Below are positions 8,694 through 18,500 of a stretch of DNA of 64,000 nt, piece by piece. Below the pieces are notes generated by a model that was not told the DNA's origin, ran no database searches, and saw nothing but the letters and a program-made list of their open reading frames with translations. The position numbers and the translations under genes are program-made. The stretch's first letter is position 1, and each line of letters begins with the position of its first letter. The DNA comes from an uncultured Oscillospiraceae bacterium (lineage in GTDB: Bacteria; Bacillota; Clostridia; Oscillospirales; Oscillospiraceae): positions 1-64,000 of the forward strand of contig CANQHN010000011.1 in assembly GCA_947623745.1 (NCBI GenBank). The letters run 5' to 3'.

Positions 8694-8745
8694 TCTTTCG
8701 CCAAACCAAATCACATCAAAATCTAAATAAACAGGAGGAAGAACC

Positions 8746-9450
8746 ATGGAAGCCAACACTACGATGACGATTTGCCCGAACAACCACCCCTATGACACCG
8801 CGAAGTACGCCGTCTGTCCCATCTGCGGCGCCCGGGCCGGTACCCTGCCCACGTCCCCCCTGAGCGGCGGGTTCACCCCCACAGAGCCCATTTCCGGCGT
8901 TCCCGGCAGCTTTGTTGCCACAGAGCCCATCGGCGGGCCGGGCGGATTCACCTCTACGGAGCCCGTCAGCGCCACCAGCATGGGCGGCGTCAGCAGCGGC
9001 GCGTTCAACCCCACCCTCCCGCCCGATATGCCGGAGGCCTTCGCCCCCACCATCGCGGGGGACATGATCTCCAGCGGCGACGGCGGCGGCCGAACCGAAC
9101 CCGTAGTGGGCTGGCTGGTGTGCGTCGACGGGCCGGTGCGGGGCACCGACTACCGCATCCACGCGGGCTACAACTACATCGGCCGCAGCTCCGGTGATAT
9201 CTGCATCCGGGGGGACAACCAGATCTCCCGCCAGAACCACGCCATGATCGCCTTCGACAGCAGTGAGCTGACCTACTTTGTGGGGCCGGCGGCCGGCAGG
9301 AACCTGATCAAGGTCAACGGAAAGACCGTGCTCAACGCGGTGGAGATCCACAGCTACGACATCATCTCCATCGGCACGACCAAGCTGCTTTTTGTGGCCC
9401 TGTGCAACGAGCGGTTCAGTTGGCCTACGGAGGGGTCCGCCAATGGCTGA
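8746..9450 (+). CDS. Zinc-ribbon FHA protein with Thr-Glu-Pro repeats
   Basis: A 234-residue soluble protein. The N-terminus has Cys-Pro-Asn-Asn-His then Cys-Pro-Ile-Cys-Gly, a half or degenerate zinc ribbon. Residues about 40-105 contain five spaced copies of a Phe-x-x-Thr-x-Pro unit, three of them Thr-Glu-Pro, which look like kinase target sites. An FHA domain fills about 120-225 (Tyr-Ile-Gly-Arg-Ser, Ile-Ser-Arg-Gln-Asn-His). A protein with its own phosphoacceptor repeats and an FHA domain could switch by binding itself or bridge other members, as GarA/OdhI-type proteins do in Actinobacteria. The start follows AGGAGGAAG. It overlaps the next gene by 8 bases, implying coupled translation. 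Confidence 0.85.
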   Translation: MEANTTMTICPNNHPYDTAKYAVCPICGARAGTLPTSPLSGGFTPTEPISGVPGSFVATEPIGGPGGFTSTEPVSATSMGGVSSGAFNPTLPPDMPEAFAPTIAGDMISSGDGGGRTEPVVGWLVCVDGPVRGTDYRIHAGYNYIGRSSGDICIRGDNQISRQNHAMIAFDSSELTYFVGPAAGRNLIKVNGKTVLNAVEIHSYDIISIGTTKLLFVALCNERFSWPTEGSANG

Positions 9451-10912
9451 CACATACCAGTGGAACGATCCGGCAGTGTGGGGCCCGACCGAAGGGACCT
9501 TTGACCAGCTGGTACTGCTGACCGGTCCCCAGGCCCCGGGCAGTTTGGAACGGCCGGGCGCTCCTGAAGTACCCGGCACTCCAGCCGGCCCCGCTTCCCC
9601 CGCGCCTTCCGATGATCTCCCTGCGCCCGCGGGCTCCAGTCCCGCAGAAGGTCCCGCTGTACCGGCTGCAGTGGGCGGACCGGATGGGACAGAAGGGACA
9701 GAAGGAACCGAAGGAGCGGAAGGGGCCGAAGGAACCGGGGAAACGGAAGGCACCGAGGGAACAGAGGGAACCGAAGGAACAGAAGGCACCGAAGGGACGG
9801 GAGGAACCGAAGGAACGGAAAGCACTGAAGGGACGGAAGAAACCGAGGGAACGGAAAGCACCGAGGAAACGGAGGAAACGGAGAAGCCGGGCGCCCCGGA
9901 CAGCTCTGCCTCTGATATGCCCGTGGTGTGCGCGGAGTGCCCGGCCTGCCAGGCGGGGGAAACGTGCGAGATGTGCAAAACCGGCCAGCCCTGCCAGGAG
10001 TGCACCGAGTGTCCGACTTGTCACCTGGTTCCCATGATCACCTTGACCCAGGGGATGCTGCTGGCCGGGGCCGGCCTGGCGCTGGGCGTCATCCTCACGC
10101 TGATCTGCGGCGCGGTTGTCCGGCGGTTCCGCCGGGGAAAAAAGGATAAGACTGTGGAAAAGAGCGCGGAGGCGCCCGCTGTGGTGCACGCCGTCGAGAA
10201 GCTGCATGAGCAGGGGGCCAGGAAGAGCCAGCAGGACTGCTTTGCCGTCTCGCCGCTGGAGTTTGCCGCGCAGCAGGGCGTGCTGGCGGTCGTCGCCGAC
10301 GGCATGGGCGGGCTCTCCTCCGGCGACAAGGTCAGCCAGGCGGCGGCCACCGCCGCCCTCAACGGCTTTTTCACCGCTCAGGGCGCCCCGGAACAGATCC
10401 TGCTCAGTCTGCTCGGCGACGCGCTGGACGCAGTGAACCGGACCCTGGGACCGGACGGGATCCGCACCGGCGGCACCACGATGGTGATGGGCCTGATGAA
10501 AAACGGCCAGTTCCATTACCTGTCTGTGGGCGACAGCCGCATCTGCCTGTACCGGGACGGTGCCCTCTATCAGCTCAACCGGGAACATATCTACCGCAAC
10601 GAGCTGGCCGTCCAGGCCGTCAATGGGGACACCACCATGAAGGAGGTGTTCACCCACCCCAAGGCGGGCGGCCTGACCAGCTATCTGGGAATGGGCGACC
10701 TGCGGTATGTGGACCTGCCGGCCCGGCCGGTGGAGGTCCGGCCGGGGGACCGGTTTATCCTGATGTGCGACGGCGTGTACAACGCCCTGACAGACCAGGA
10801 GCTGGCCGCCGCTTTGGGCGCGGAGGACGCGGCCGAGGCCCTGCGCCAGGCCATCCAGGCCAAAAACTTCGCGAATCAGGACAACTATACCGCCGTCATC
10901 CTCAAATGCTGA
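9443..10912 (+). CDS. Membrane PP2C phosphatase with Glu-Gly-Thr repeat and Cys-rich N-terminal half
   Basis: A 489-residue protein. Residues about 81-149 are a low-complexity Glu-Gly-Thr repeat, and about 163-193 are packed with nine Cys in CxxC-like pairs. A single membrane span follows (about 205-227), then Arg/Lys-rich residues, so the N-terminal half should lie outside and the C-terminal half inside. Residues about 245-489 form a PP2C phosphatase with the metal-binding Asp residues in Gln-Gln-Asp-Cys, Val-Ala-Asp-Gly-Met-Gly-Gly, Met-Cys-Asp-Gly and Asn-Gln-Asp-Asn, plus Gly-Asp-Ser-Arg. It should reverse the island kinases. The start at 9443 overlaps the previous stop and has a GGAGGGG site. 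Confidence 0.85.
   Translation: MADTYQWNDPAVWGPTEGTFDQLVLLTGPQAPGSLERPGAPEVPGTPAGPASPAPSDDLPAPAGSSPAEGPAVPAAVGGPDGTEGTEGTEGAEGAEGTGETEGTEGTEGTEGTEGTEGTGGTEGTESTEGTEETEGTESTEETEETEKPGAPDSSASDMPVVCAECPACQAGETCEMCKTGQPCQECTECPTCHLVPMITLTQGMLLAGAGLALGVILTLICGAVVRRFRRGKKDKTVEKSAEAPAVVHAVEKLHEQGARKSQQDCFAVSPLEFAAQQGVLAVVADGMGGLSSGDKVSQAAATAALNGFFTAQGAPEQILLSLLGDALDAVNRTLGPDGIRTGGTTMVMGLMKNGQFHYLSVGDSRICLYRDGALYQLNREHIYRNELAVQAVNGDTTMKEVFTHPKAGGLTSYLGMGDLRYVDLPARPVEVRPGDRFILMCDGVYNALTDQELAAALGAEDAAEALRQAIQAKNFANQDNYTAVILKC
9685..9890 (+). repeat. Short tandem repeat coding Glu-Gly-Thr
   Basis: About 200 bases of degenerate 9-base units of the GGAACNGAA type inside the membrane phosphatase gene. Copy number could change by slippage without loss of frame. 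The repeat also keeps several other frames open on both strands. Confidence 0.8.
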
Positions 10913-10951
10913 CGGCTGCCGGGCGATTTCAACAACGAGGAGGTTCAAAGA

Positions 10952-11698
10952 ATGATCCAAGTCGCGACATATAGCGATATTGGCGGCAGACCGCGCAACG
11001 AGGACACTGTCCGGTACACCCGAATGGGGGAGGACCGCCTGTGTCTGCTGGTGGCGGACGGCCTGGGCGGCCACGGCGGAGGGGAACAGGCCTCCGCGGC
11101 GGCGGCGGACGTCATCTGCGGCCAATGGCGAGGGGAGGTGGACCGCGAGGTACTGGCCGAACTGATCCAGGCGGCCAACCGCCGGGTGCTGGAGCTCCAG
11201 ACTCCCCAGTGCGCCATGAAAACCACCATCTCCGCCCTGACCCTGGAGCCGGGCCGGGCGGTGTGGGCCCACGCGGGGGACACCCGGCTGTACCACTTCC
11301 TGGACGGGACCCTGGATTTCCAGACCCGGGACCACAGCGCCGCGCAGATCGGCGTGATGCTGGGCCAGATCACCTCCGACCAGATCCGCTTTCACCCGGA
11401 CCGAAACCGGGTGCTGCGCGCCCTGGGGCAGGAGGATGAGCTGACCGTCGAGGCGGCGGAGCGACCTCTGGCCAGCGGCCGGCACGCATTCCTGCTGTGC
11501 AGCGACGGCTTTTGGGAGTACGTGCTGGAGGACGAGATGGAGGAGGATCTGCGCGCCGCCCCTGACCCCCAGCAGTGGCTGGAGAAGATGAGGACCCGGC
11601 TCTTGGCCAGGGTGCCCGCCAACAATGACAACAACACGGCGGCCGCCGTGTGGGTAGATGAATCATTCAATGTGGGAGGAAAGAGAAATGAAGCGTAG
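10952..11698 (+). CDS. Soluble PP2C-type protein phosphatase
   Basis: A 248-residue cytoplasmic PP2C family enzyme. It has Arg-Asn-Glu-Asp-Thr at the N-terminus, Val-Ala-Asp-Gly-Leu-Gly-Gly-His-Gly-Gly, Ala-Gly-Asp-Thr-Arg, Cys-Ser-Asp-Gly-Phe-Trp and Asn-Asn-Asp-Asn-Asn, which together supply the bimetal site. Length and motif order match bacterial PrpC/PstP catalytic domains. It should dephosphorylate Ser/Thr kinases or FHA proteins of the island. The start has a GAGGAGG site, and its end overlaps the protease gene by 11 bases. Having two phosphatases, one anchored and one free, is unusual in so short a cluster. Confidence 0.9.
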   Translation: MIQVATYSDIGGRPRNEDTVRYTRMGEDRLCLLVADGLGGHGGGEQASAAAADVICGQWRGEVDREVLAELIQAANRRVLELQTPQCAMKTTISALTLEPGRAVWAHAGDTRLYHFLDGTLDFQTRDHSAAQIGVMLGQITSDQIRFHPDRNRVLRALGQEDELTVEAAERPLASGRHAFLLCSDGFWEYVLEDEMEEDLRAAPDPQQWLEKMRTRLLARVPANNDNNTAAAVWVDESFNVGGKRNEA

Positions 11699-13103
11699 AG
11701 TGTGTTCTATCCTGGCGATTTTGGCCCTGGCCGCGTCCCTGCTGGCCGGATGCCAGACAAAGGACGGCGGTACCGTGGCCAATGAGGCCCGGAACGGCGT
11801 GGCCCGCGTGCTGTCCGTCTATGATTGTACAACTTACCTGGTTGATTCGACGGACCCCAACAACAGTATGGAGTACGAAACCGGCGTCATCAGAATGAGA
11901 TCCGGCTCTTCCTTCGGCGTGGGAACAACGGGAGAGGAGACACAGGACTTCATCACCAATCGTCACGTCGTGGAGACCAACTACATGGCAGTGGAGGACT
12001 TTGATGAATATGCGGAACGGAATAGCGATCTCTATAAGATTCAGGAAGCGTTCCCCGGCCTGATTATCCTCACCATGGGAGAACTGAGTGAAGTTTATCT
12101 TCTGGAGGACGATTATGCTGTGCGCGAGGGGGTACTGAATACGGACAGGGCGGCGAGGTGTGAAGTCGTCTACAAGGGCAACGACTACGAGCCGGATCTG
12201 GCGCTCCTGCACGCGTCCAGGACTCTTGACGGCCGTGTGGCGCTGCCCCTGCTGGACGCGGCCGAGGATGCGACCGTAGAAAGCGGCAACGAGGTGTATG
12301 CCCTGGGCTACCCCAGCACTACGGATGACAAGAATCCCACCGTGGCTGCCAGTGTCGACCGGGTCACGCTGACCCAGGGTGTGGTCTCTCTGCACAGTCA
12401 ATACAATGACAACAATGTGATCACGGACATTATTCAGCATACCGCCGACATCAACCACGGCAACTCCGGCGGCCCGCTGCTGGATAAACGCGGCGCGGTC
12501 ATCGGCGTGAACACCTGGGGATGGGGCCAGGACGATTCCACCGGCGACGCGGGTGTGAACGGCAGCAGTGAAATCAAATACGTGCGGGACCGGCTGGACG
12601 ACCTGAAAATCAAGTACGACACCTATAAAGACGACAACAATTCCACAGTCATCGCTGTGATCGCCGCGGCGGCCGTGGTGGCCATTGTCGTAGTCGTGGT
12701 CGTTTTGAAAAAGAAAAAGTCCGCCCCCAAGCCCTCTGACTCCGAGGCGGCCGCTGTTCCCGCCGCGGCACCCGTCCAGGAGTTCCGCATCCAGGGGTTA
12801 GCCGGCGCCTTCGCCGGCCGCCGCTTCGCCATCAATGAGGGGGTGCCGGTGCGCATCGGCGTTGACCCCAACGCCAACGACCTGGTGTTTCCGCCCAAGA
12901 CCGGCGGCATCAGCCGCAGCCACTGCGTGCTGCTGCTGCAGAACGGACAGCTCACCATCCAGGATCTGGGCTCCACCTACGGCACCATCGTGGACGGCCA
13001 GCGGCTGGCAAAGGGAGTGCAGGTCACGCTGCGGATGGGCAGCCGGATCGCCCTGGGCTCTGAGCAGCAGACCTTCGTGATCACGGGAAAGGGAGGCGTG
13101 TAA
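11688..13103 (+). CDS. Lipoprotein trypsin-like protease with TM and cytoplasmic FHA domain
   Basis: A 471-residue protein. The N-terminus is a type II signal peptide with lipobox Leu-Leu-Ala-Gly-Cys (C22). The outside part is a trypsin/HtrA-like protease with H93 (Asn-Arg-His-Val-Val), D170 (Glu-Pro-Asp-Leu-Ala-Leu) and S260 (Gly-Asn-Ser-Gly-Gly-Pro). A Val-rich span (about 321-340) followed by four Lys leads inside to an FHA domain (about 366-465; Ile-Ser-Arg-Ser-His, Gly-Ser-Thr-Tyr-Gly-Thr). So a secreted protease is linked through the membrane to a phosphothreonine reader. Start 11688 follows GGAGG and gives the intact signal peptide, unlike the frame start at 11658. It lies between the phosphatase and kinase genes. 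Confidence 0.85.
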   Translation: MKRRVCSILAILALAASLLAGCQTKDGGTVANEARNGVARVLSVYDCTTYLVDSTDPNNSMEYETGVIRMRSGSSFGVGTTGEETQDFITNRHVVETNYMAVEDFDEYAERNSDLYKIQEAFPGLIILTMGELSEVYLLEDDYAVREGVLNTDRAARCEVVYKGNDYEPDLALLHASRTLDGRVALPLLDAAEDATVESGNEVYALGYPSTTDDKNPTVAASVDRVTLTQGVVSLHSQYNDNNVITDIIQHTADINHGNSGGPLLDKRGAVIGVNTWGWGQDDSTGDAGVNGSSEIKYVRDRLDDLKIKYDTYKDDNNSTVIAVIAAAAVVAIVVVVVVLKKKKSAPKPSDSEAAAVPAAAPVQEFRIQGLAGAFAGRRFAINEGVPVRIGVDPNANDLVFPPKTGGISRSHCVLLLQNGQLTIQDLGSTYGTIVDGQRLAKGVQVTLRMGSRIALGSEQQTFVITGKGGV

Positions 13104-13106
13104 GCC

Positions 13107-15437
13107 ATGGAGTACTGCCCGCGCTGTATGCGGCCCGTTCAGACGCCCATCTGCCCCCACTGCGGCACCGGCGTCAAGATCCAGAACCTGCCGCCGCTGC
13201 TCCCCGTTGGGACGAAGCTGACCGGCGGGGCAGGAAAGACCTACCAGCTGGGCATGGCCCTGGGGGCAGGCGGCTTTGGCATCACCTACATTGGCCTGGA
13301 GCTGGAGACCGGCCGCCGGGTGGCGGTGAAGGAGTATTTCCCCAAGCGGTGCAACTGGGTCGTCCGCGGAAAGGACGGCGTGACGGTGGAGGCGGTCCCC
13401 GGCCAGGAGAACGTCTATAACCGGGGCAGGATCAGCTTCTTGAAGGAGGCCCAGGTCCTGGCGTCTATCGACGCCTGCCACCCGGCGGTGGTGGAGGGCC
13501 TGGACTACGTGGAGACCAACAATACCGCCTATCTGGTGATGGAGTACCTGGACGGCAAACCCCTCTTCCAGGTGGTCCGGGAGCGGGGCGTGCTCACTCC
13601 CGGGGAGCTGCTGCCCAAGATCGACACGCTGATGGACGGCATCATCTGGCTGCACAACAGGGGGATCATCCACCGCGACCTCTGCCCGGACAACATCATG
13701 TGGATGCCGGACGACACCCTGAAGCTGATCGACTTCGGGGCGGCCCGTATGGCCGAGGGGAACAGCCAGCTCACTGTCAGCTTCAAACCCGGCTACGCCC
13801 CACTGGAGCAGTACACCAGCAGCGGCCAGGGGCCGTGGACCGACGTGTACACCCTGGCGGCCACTATCTGGTACTGCCTCAATGGCCGGGACCCGATTGC
13901 CTCCGCCGAGCGCATGTACGCCATCCACGGGACGGACGCCAGCGGAAATGCCGTGGCCAACGGCACCGATCCGCTCTTGCCCCCGGCCAGCCTGGATCCA
14001 ACCCAGCAGGCGGCGCTGATGCACGCGCTGGGCCTGAAAAAGGAGGACCGGACCCAGACCATGGAGCAGTTCCGGCAGGAGTTGTTTCCCCCGGCCCGGC
14101 CGGTTTTTTCCAAAAAGTCCAGGACCGGAGGCACCGCAGGTCAGCCCGCCCGGCCCGTACAGGGCGGGGCGGGGTGGCTCCAGTCCCACAAAAAGCTGGT
14201 GATCGGGGCGGCAGCGGCGGTGGTCGTCCTGGTGATCCTGGCCCTTCTGCTGGGAGGGAGCCGGCCGTCAAAACCCGCCCCCTCCACCTCCACCCCGGCC
14301 CCTGCGGTCTCCGCCCCCGTGGCCCCTGCCTCCGAGGCGCTGGTCCCGGAGAAGATCCCCAACCGGCAGGGGACCACGGAGGACGGCTACGACTATGAGA
14401 TCGTCGAGGGGGAGTACGCCGTCCTGACGGGCTGCTCCAGCACCGCGACAGTGGGGACTCTGCCGGACACCATCGAGGGTGTGCCTGTGACCCAAATCGC
14501 GGACAAGGCTTTTGCCGGGGCAAAAACGGACAGCTGCGTCACCCTCCCTGACACGCTGGAGTCCATCGGCGCCGGCGCCTTCCGGGGCTGCGTCAGCCTG
14601 GAGGAGATCGCGGCGCACAGCGACGTCTCGGTGGATGAGACCAGCTTCGAGGGATGCGGAAATTTGAAGTGGGTCCATACCACGACGGCCGGCATCTCCG
14701 GCTGGAAAGTGCCCGAGGGAGTCAGCACCTTCTGTACCGCGACGGAGACAGGAGTTGGAACGCTGGACAGCTTTGAACGGAGCGGGAGCGAGCTCTACGG
14801 CGTCACGCCGGAAGGGGAGCGCGTGTTGCTGAGCAGCCGGTCCGAGGCGGACGCCCTGGAGCTGCGGGACGACACCTCCTATATCTGCGAGGGCGCACTG
14901 GACCATATCCAGGAGGGCGCTGCTGTAAAGCTGGGGCAGGACACCTATTTTGCGTACTCCATGTTTGACCGCTTCCAATGGAGCGCCCCGGAGGGCGGAT
15001 TTTCTGATGCGTGGCTGTTCACCTGCAAAACGGCGAACGCCGTCAACGCGGCCAGACCGGCGGAGACGCCCCGCATCGCGCCGGATCACGACATGGTCCG
15101 GGCGGCCGGAATCCTGGGGGAAATGCTGAAGAAGGCCGGCGGCGGCGAAGAGCCGGACATGCAGGCCTTGAGCGCAGCGCTTGAGGAAGTGGGCATCACT
15201 GAGTGGGACGGCCTGCTTAGCGCTGGCTTCGACCAAGGGGATACCCGCGATGAGCTTGAATCCTCCATCATCAAGTTCCTTGCGGATCAGCTTGAAGAGC
15301 CTGAGAGCGATGAGGAGTACCCCGAGTTTGTCGGAAGCTACTATACCAAGCTTGGGGTAGCCTGTGTCAAAAATGATGACGGGAAATACTATGCCGGCGC
15401 GTGCTACGTCGCCCCGCCGGCAGACGATGCGGCGTGA
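13107..15437 (+). CDS. Zinc-ribbon Ser/Thr kinase with extracellular LRR domain
   Basis: A 776-residue membrane kinase. Residues 4-19 are a zinc ribbon (Cys-Pro-Arg-Cys, Cys-Pro-His-Cys). The kinase domain (about 45-330) has the Gly loop Gly-Ala-Gly-Gly-Phe-Gly, K75 in Val-Ala-Val-Lys-Glu, H189-R190-D191, N196 and D209-F210-G211, then Gly-Tyr-Ala-Pro-Leu-Glu-Gln-Tyr in place of the usual APE region. One membrane span is at about 364-384. Outside are BspA-like leucine-rich repeats (about 440-530; Ala-Phe-x-Gly-Cys) and an unassigned C-terminal domain. All catalytic residues are present, so it should be active. It begins three bases after the protease gene. Confidence 0.9.
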   Translation: MEYCPRCMRPVQTPICPHCGTGVKIQNLPPLLPVGTKLTGGAGKTYQLGMALGAGGFGITYIGLELETGRRVAVKEYFPKRCNWVVRGKDGVTVEAVPGQENVYNRGRISFLKEAQVLASIDACHPAVVEGLDYVETNNTAYLVMEYLDGKPLFQVVRERGVLTPGELLPKIDTLMDGIIWLHNRGIIHRDLCPDNIMWMPDDTLKLIDFGAARMAEGNSQLTVSFKPGYAPLEQYTSSGQGPWTDVYTLAATIWYCLNGRDPIASAERMYAIHGTDASGNAVANGTDPLLPPASLDPTQQAALMHALGLKKEDRTQTMEQFRQELFPPARPVFSKKSRTGGTAGQPARPVQGGAGWLQSHKKLVIGAAAAVVVLVILALLLGGSRPSKPAPSTSTPAPAVSAPVAPASEALVPEKIPNRQGTTEDGYDYEIVEGEYAVLTGCSSTATVGTLPDTIEGVPVTQIADKAFAGAKTDSCVTLPDTLESIGAGAFRGCVSLEEIAAHSDVSVDETSFEGCGNLKWVHTTTAGISGWKVPEGVSTFCTATETGVGTLDSFERSGSELYGVTPEGERVLLSSRSEADALELRDDTSYICEGALDHIQEGAAVKLGQDTYFAYSMFDRFQWSAPEGGFSDAWLFTCKTANAVNAARPAETPRIAPDHDMVRAAGILGEMLKKAGGGEEPDMQALSAALEEVGITEWDGLLSAGFDQGDTRDELESSIIKFLADQLEEPESDEEYPEFVGSYYTKLGVACVKNDDGKYYAGACYVAPPADDAA

Positions 15438-15452
15438 GGCCCCGGAATACGC

Positions 15453-15481
15453 TTGAGAGGAAATTTGGAGTAATGTATAAT
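15453..15481 (+). promoter_or_regulatory. Internal promoter before the second kinase
   Basis: TTGAGA (15453-15458) and TATAAT (15476-15481) are exactly 17 bases apart, just upstream of the kinase start at 15513. The second kinase can therefore be expressed independently of the six genes before it. Confidence 0.75.
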
Positions 15482-15512
15482 AAAAACAAGAATCGGGGAA
15501 GGAGGTGGCGGC

Positions 15513-18500
15513 ATGAAAGACGAATACTGTCCCTACTGTATGGCCAAGGTAGAGCCGGGGGAGCCCTGTGAGAGCTGCGGCCTGACCGCGGGCAGCTACA
15601 CGCCCAATCCCCGCCACCTCCCGCCCGGTACGGTGCTGCGGGAGCGGTATCTGGTGGGCCGGGTGCTGGGAGAGGGCGGATTTGGCATCACCTACATCGG
15701 CCGGGACCTGATACTGGACCTGAAGGTGGCCATCAAGGAGTATTTCCCTGTGGATAAGGCCACCCGGGATTCTGAGACCACCCTGGCGGTGTCCAGCTAT
15801 TTTGGCACTCCCAGCGAGCAGTATGACATTGGCAGGACCCGCTTCCTCCGGGAGGCCCGGACCATGGCACGTCTGGACCGGCAGGCCTGCATCGTCAACG
15901 TCAAAGACTTCTTTGAGGCCAACAACACCGCCTATATCGTCATGGAGTATATAGACGGCACCACCTTCAAGGATCTGGTAGCGCAGCGAGGCGGAAAGAT
16001 CCCGGCCCAGGAGCTGCTGAAGATCATCGAGCCCCTGTTCGGCGCGCTGAGCGCCATGCATGAACAGAAGCTGCTCCACCGGGACATCAGCCCGGACAAC
16101 CTGATGCTGGAGAGGGGACTGGTGCGCCTGCTGGACTTCGGGTGTGCCCGGGAGTCGGCCAACGGCGACGCCACCATGACCATCATGCTTCGTCACGGCT
16201 ACGCGCCGCTGGAGCAGTATCAGAGCTCCAGCGGGGCCCAGGGGCCGTGGACCGACGTGTACGCCCTGGCGGCCACCATTTACTACTGCCTCACCGGCAG
16301 AAAGCCGCCTCAGGCCATGGACCGCCTGCTGGAGGACGAGATGGTCCCGCCCAGAAAGCTGGGGGTGGAGCTGACCGAAATCCAGGAGGAGGCCCTGCTC
16401 AAAGGGCTGAGCGTTCACCCCAGGGCCCGCTACCAGTCAGTGGAGGAGTTCCACACCGCGCTGTACAAACAGGGCGTAAAAAATGACAGCGGCGGGAAAC
16501 ACAACGGCAAAAAGCGTGAGGAAGAAAAGCCCGATGAGAAAAAGCCCAAGGAAGAAAAGCCCGGAGAAGAAAAGCGCACGGAAGAAAAGTCCGACGAGGA
16601 AAAGCCCGACGAGGAAAAGCACAAGGAAGAAAAGCCTGACAAGAAAAAGCGCGACAAAGAAAAACCAGACGAGAAAAAGCACGACGAAGTAAAAGACGAC
16701 GGCGAAAAGGACGACGGCAAAAAGGACAACGGCGAAAAGAGCGGCGAGGAAAAAGACGGCGGCGAAAAGAAGGATGGTAGCGGAGAGGACAAGAAGGACG
16801 GCGGCAAGGAAAAGCCCAAGCGGAAGATCAACAAGCCGCTGGTCGGCGTCATCGCGGCCGCGTGCGTCCTGTTCGGAGTCCTTCCGAAGTACCTCCACCT
16901 CACCGGGGAACAAACTCCCGGGAATCCCAGCCCAAGCCCTTCCGCATCGTCCTCTCTCCAGGGGGACAGCAGCGCGGAGGATCTCTCCAATCCGGGGGAC
17001 TACGGCGGGAAAGCCGTCTATGTGATCAATTGGGATTTTGATCATTTCCGGCGGCTGATGGAGGGTAGTGCCCCCGCCATATATATCCCGGACGGCAGTG
17101 GGCTTTCCATTGATGAGCCGATAGAGATCACCAAGCCGGTGGTCGTGGCCGCCGGCGCGGAACTGCACCTCAACGCGGAGACCACCCTGTCCGCGCCCCT
17201 TTGGATCTCAGAGGGCGCCCAGATGTTTAACAACCACCATCTTATCATATCCGGCGGGGGCCTGTTGGAGATCGAGGGGAAACTTGCCGGCAGCGGTCTG
17301 CTGCAAACTGCAGACGGTGGGTCCCTGGCGACTCGCAGCCAAGGCCACGTGGAGTTTAATGCCCTCTGGCTGGAGCAGGACAGCGATCTGCAGAGCATGA
17401 GCGGCCACTATGACCTGAATTCTAATATGTACGTCGTGTCCAATGAGGACCAGCTTTTCGCCAACGCCACCCGTGTGGGCAGCTTTGACGAGCTGCAGGC
17501 GGCCTTCGGCGACCCCCGGACCAGCGCCGTGATCATCAACAGAGGATTTGAGCTGCAGAACTATCTGATGGTGAACAAGCCCCTGCTGATCCCCGAGGGC
17601 GTGACGATGTCCTGCCGCCAGAATGAGGGCGGCCTGAACGCCGGGCAATTGGTCATCAACCGGGGTGAGCTCACCGGCTCCTTTTTGGTGGGAGAGGGCG
17701 GCACCTGGATCAACTACGGCTTCATCGACGCGGATGTCTACGCCGAGGGGGGCTGTATTCTGAATCTGGGGGAGATGAACCTCCGGTACGGCCAGTATAA
17801 ATTTGCCGGCATCATCAACCTGGGGAACCTGCGCCATGAACGATCTGGGGAGGACTGGGAGGAGACCTACCTGGACCTGATCGGCGGCACAGCGCTGAAC
17901 CTGGGCAGCTTTACCCTCGCCTCCGACTGTCGAATGCTGCTTAGTACCAGCGGCTGGTTTGAAAACCGGGGCGAGTTTGACATTGAAGAGAACGCCCGCC
18001 TGGAGAGCGGCACCGAACTCTCTAATAGCGGCAGCGGTGTGCTGACGGTGCATGGGGAGTTCTGCAACGACGGCGTGCTGACCGTGGACAGGCCCGAGAA
18101 CCTGGCAGTCTTTGCGCCGGGCCGGATCAATGGCGGCGTCATCCAGGTGGAGGGCAACGGTGACCTTCTGGCCGCTAATGAACTGATCGATGCCAGGATA
18201 CTGGAGCGCATCTTCCCTGAACCCGAGGTCGAGGCCTCCACCGTAGAGGAGTTCCAGGAGCTCCTGTCTCGGGAGGATGCGCCGCCCATCCGCCTGATGG
18301 GCCCTGTGAAGGTAGAGGGCGACCTGACCCTGCGCCAGGACCTGGTCATTGAGGGGGGCTACCTGGAGGTCTCCGGAGACCTCATCGTGGACGGCGCGCG
18401 GCTGGTCAACTACGAGGGCGTGATAGCCAAGAGCCTGACCCTCTCCAACGGCGCAGCCCTGTTCCACGACGGAGGTTTGATCTCCGCGACGGGCATGGAG

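Noticed and set aside
9685..9890. Possible CRISPR-like array
   Set aside because: The units are 9 bases without spacers and encode Glu-Gly-Thr in frame, so it is a coding microsatellite.
9425..11485. Long minus-strand frames opposite the phosphatases
   Set aside because: They mirror the Glu-Gly-Thr repeat and GC-rich PP2C codons; the plus-strand genes have clear motifs and ribosome sites.
16505..16815. Possible CRISPR-like or satellite array in the second kinase
   Set aside because: The 15-base units have no unique spacers and encode an in-frame charged linker.
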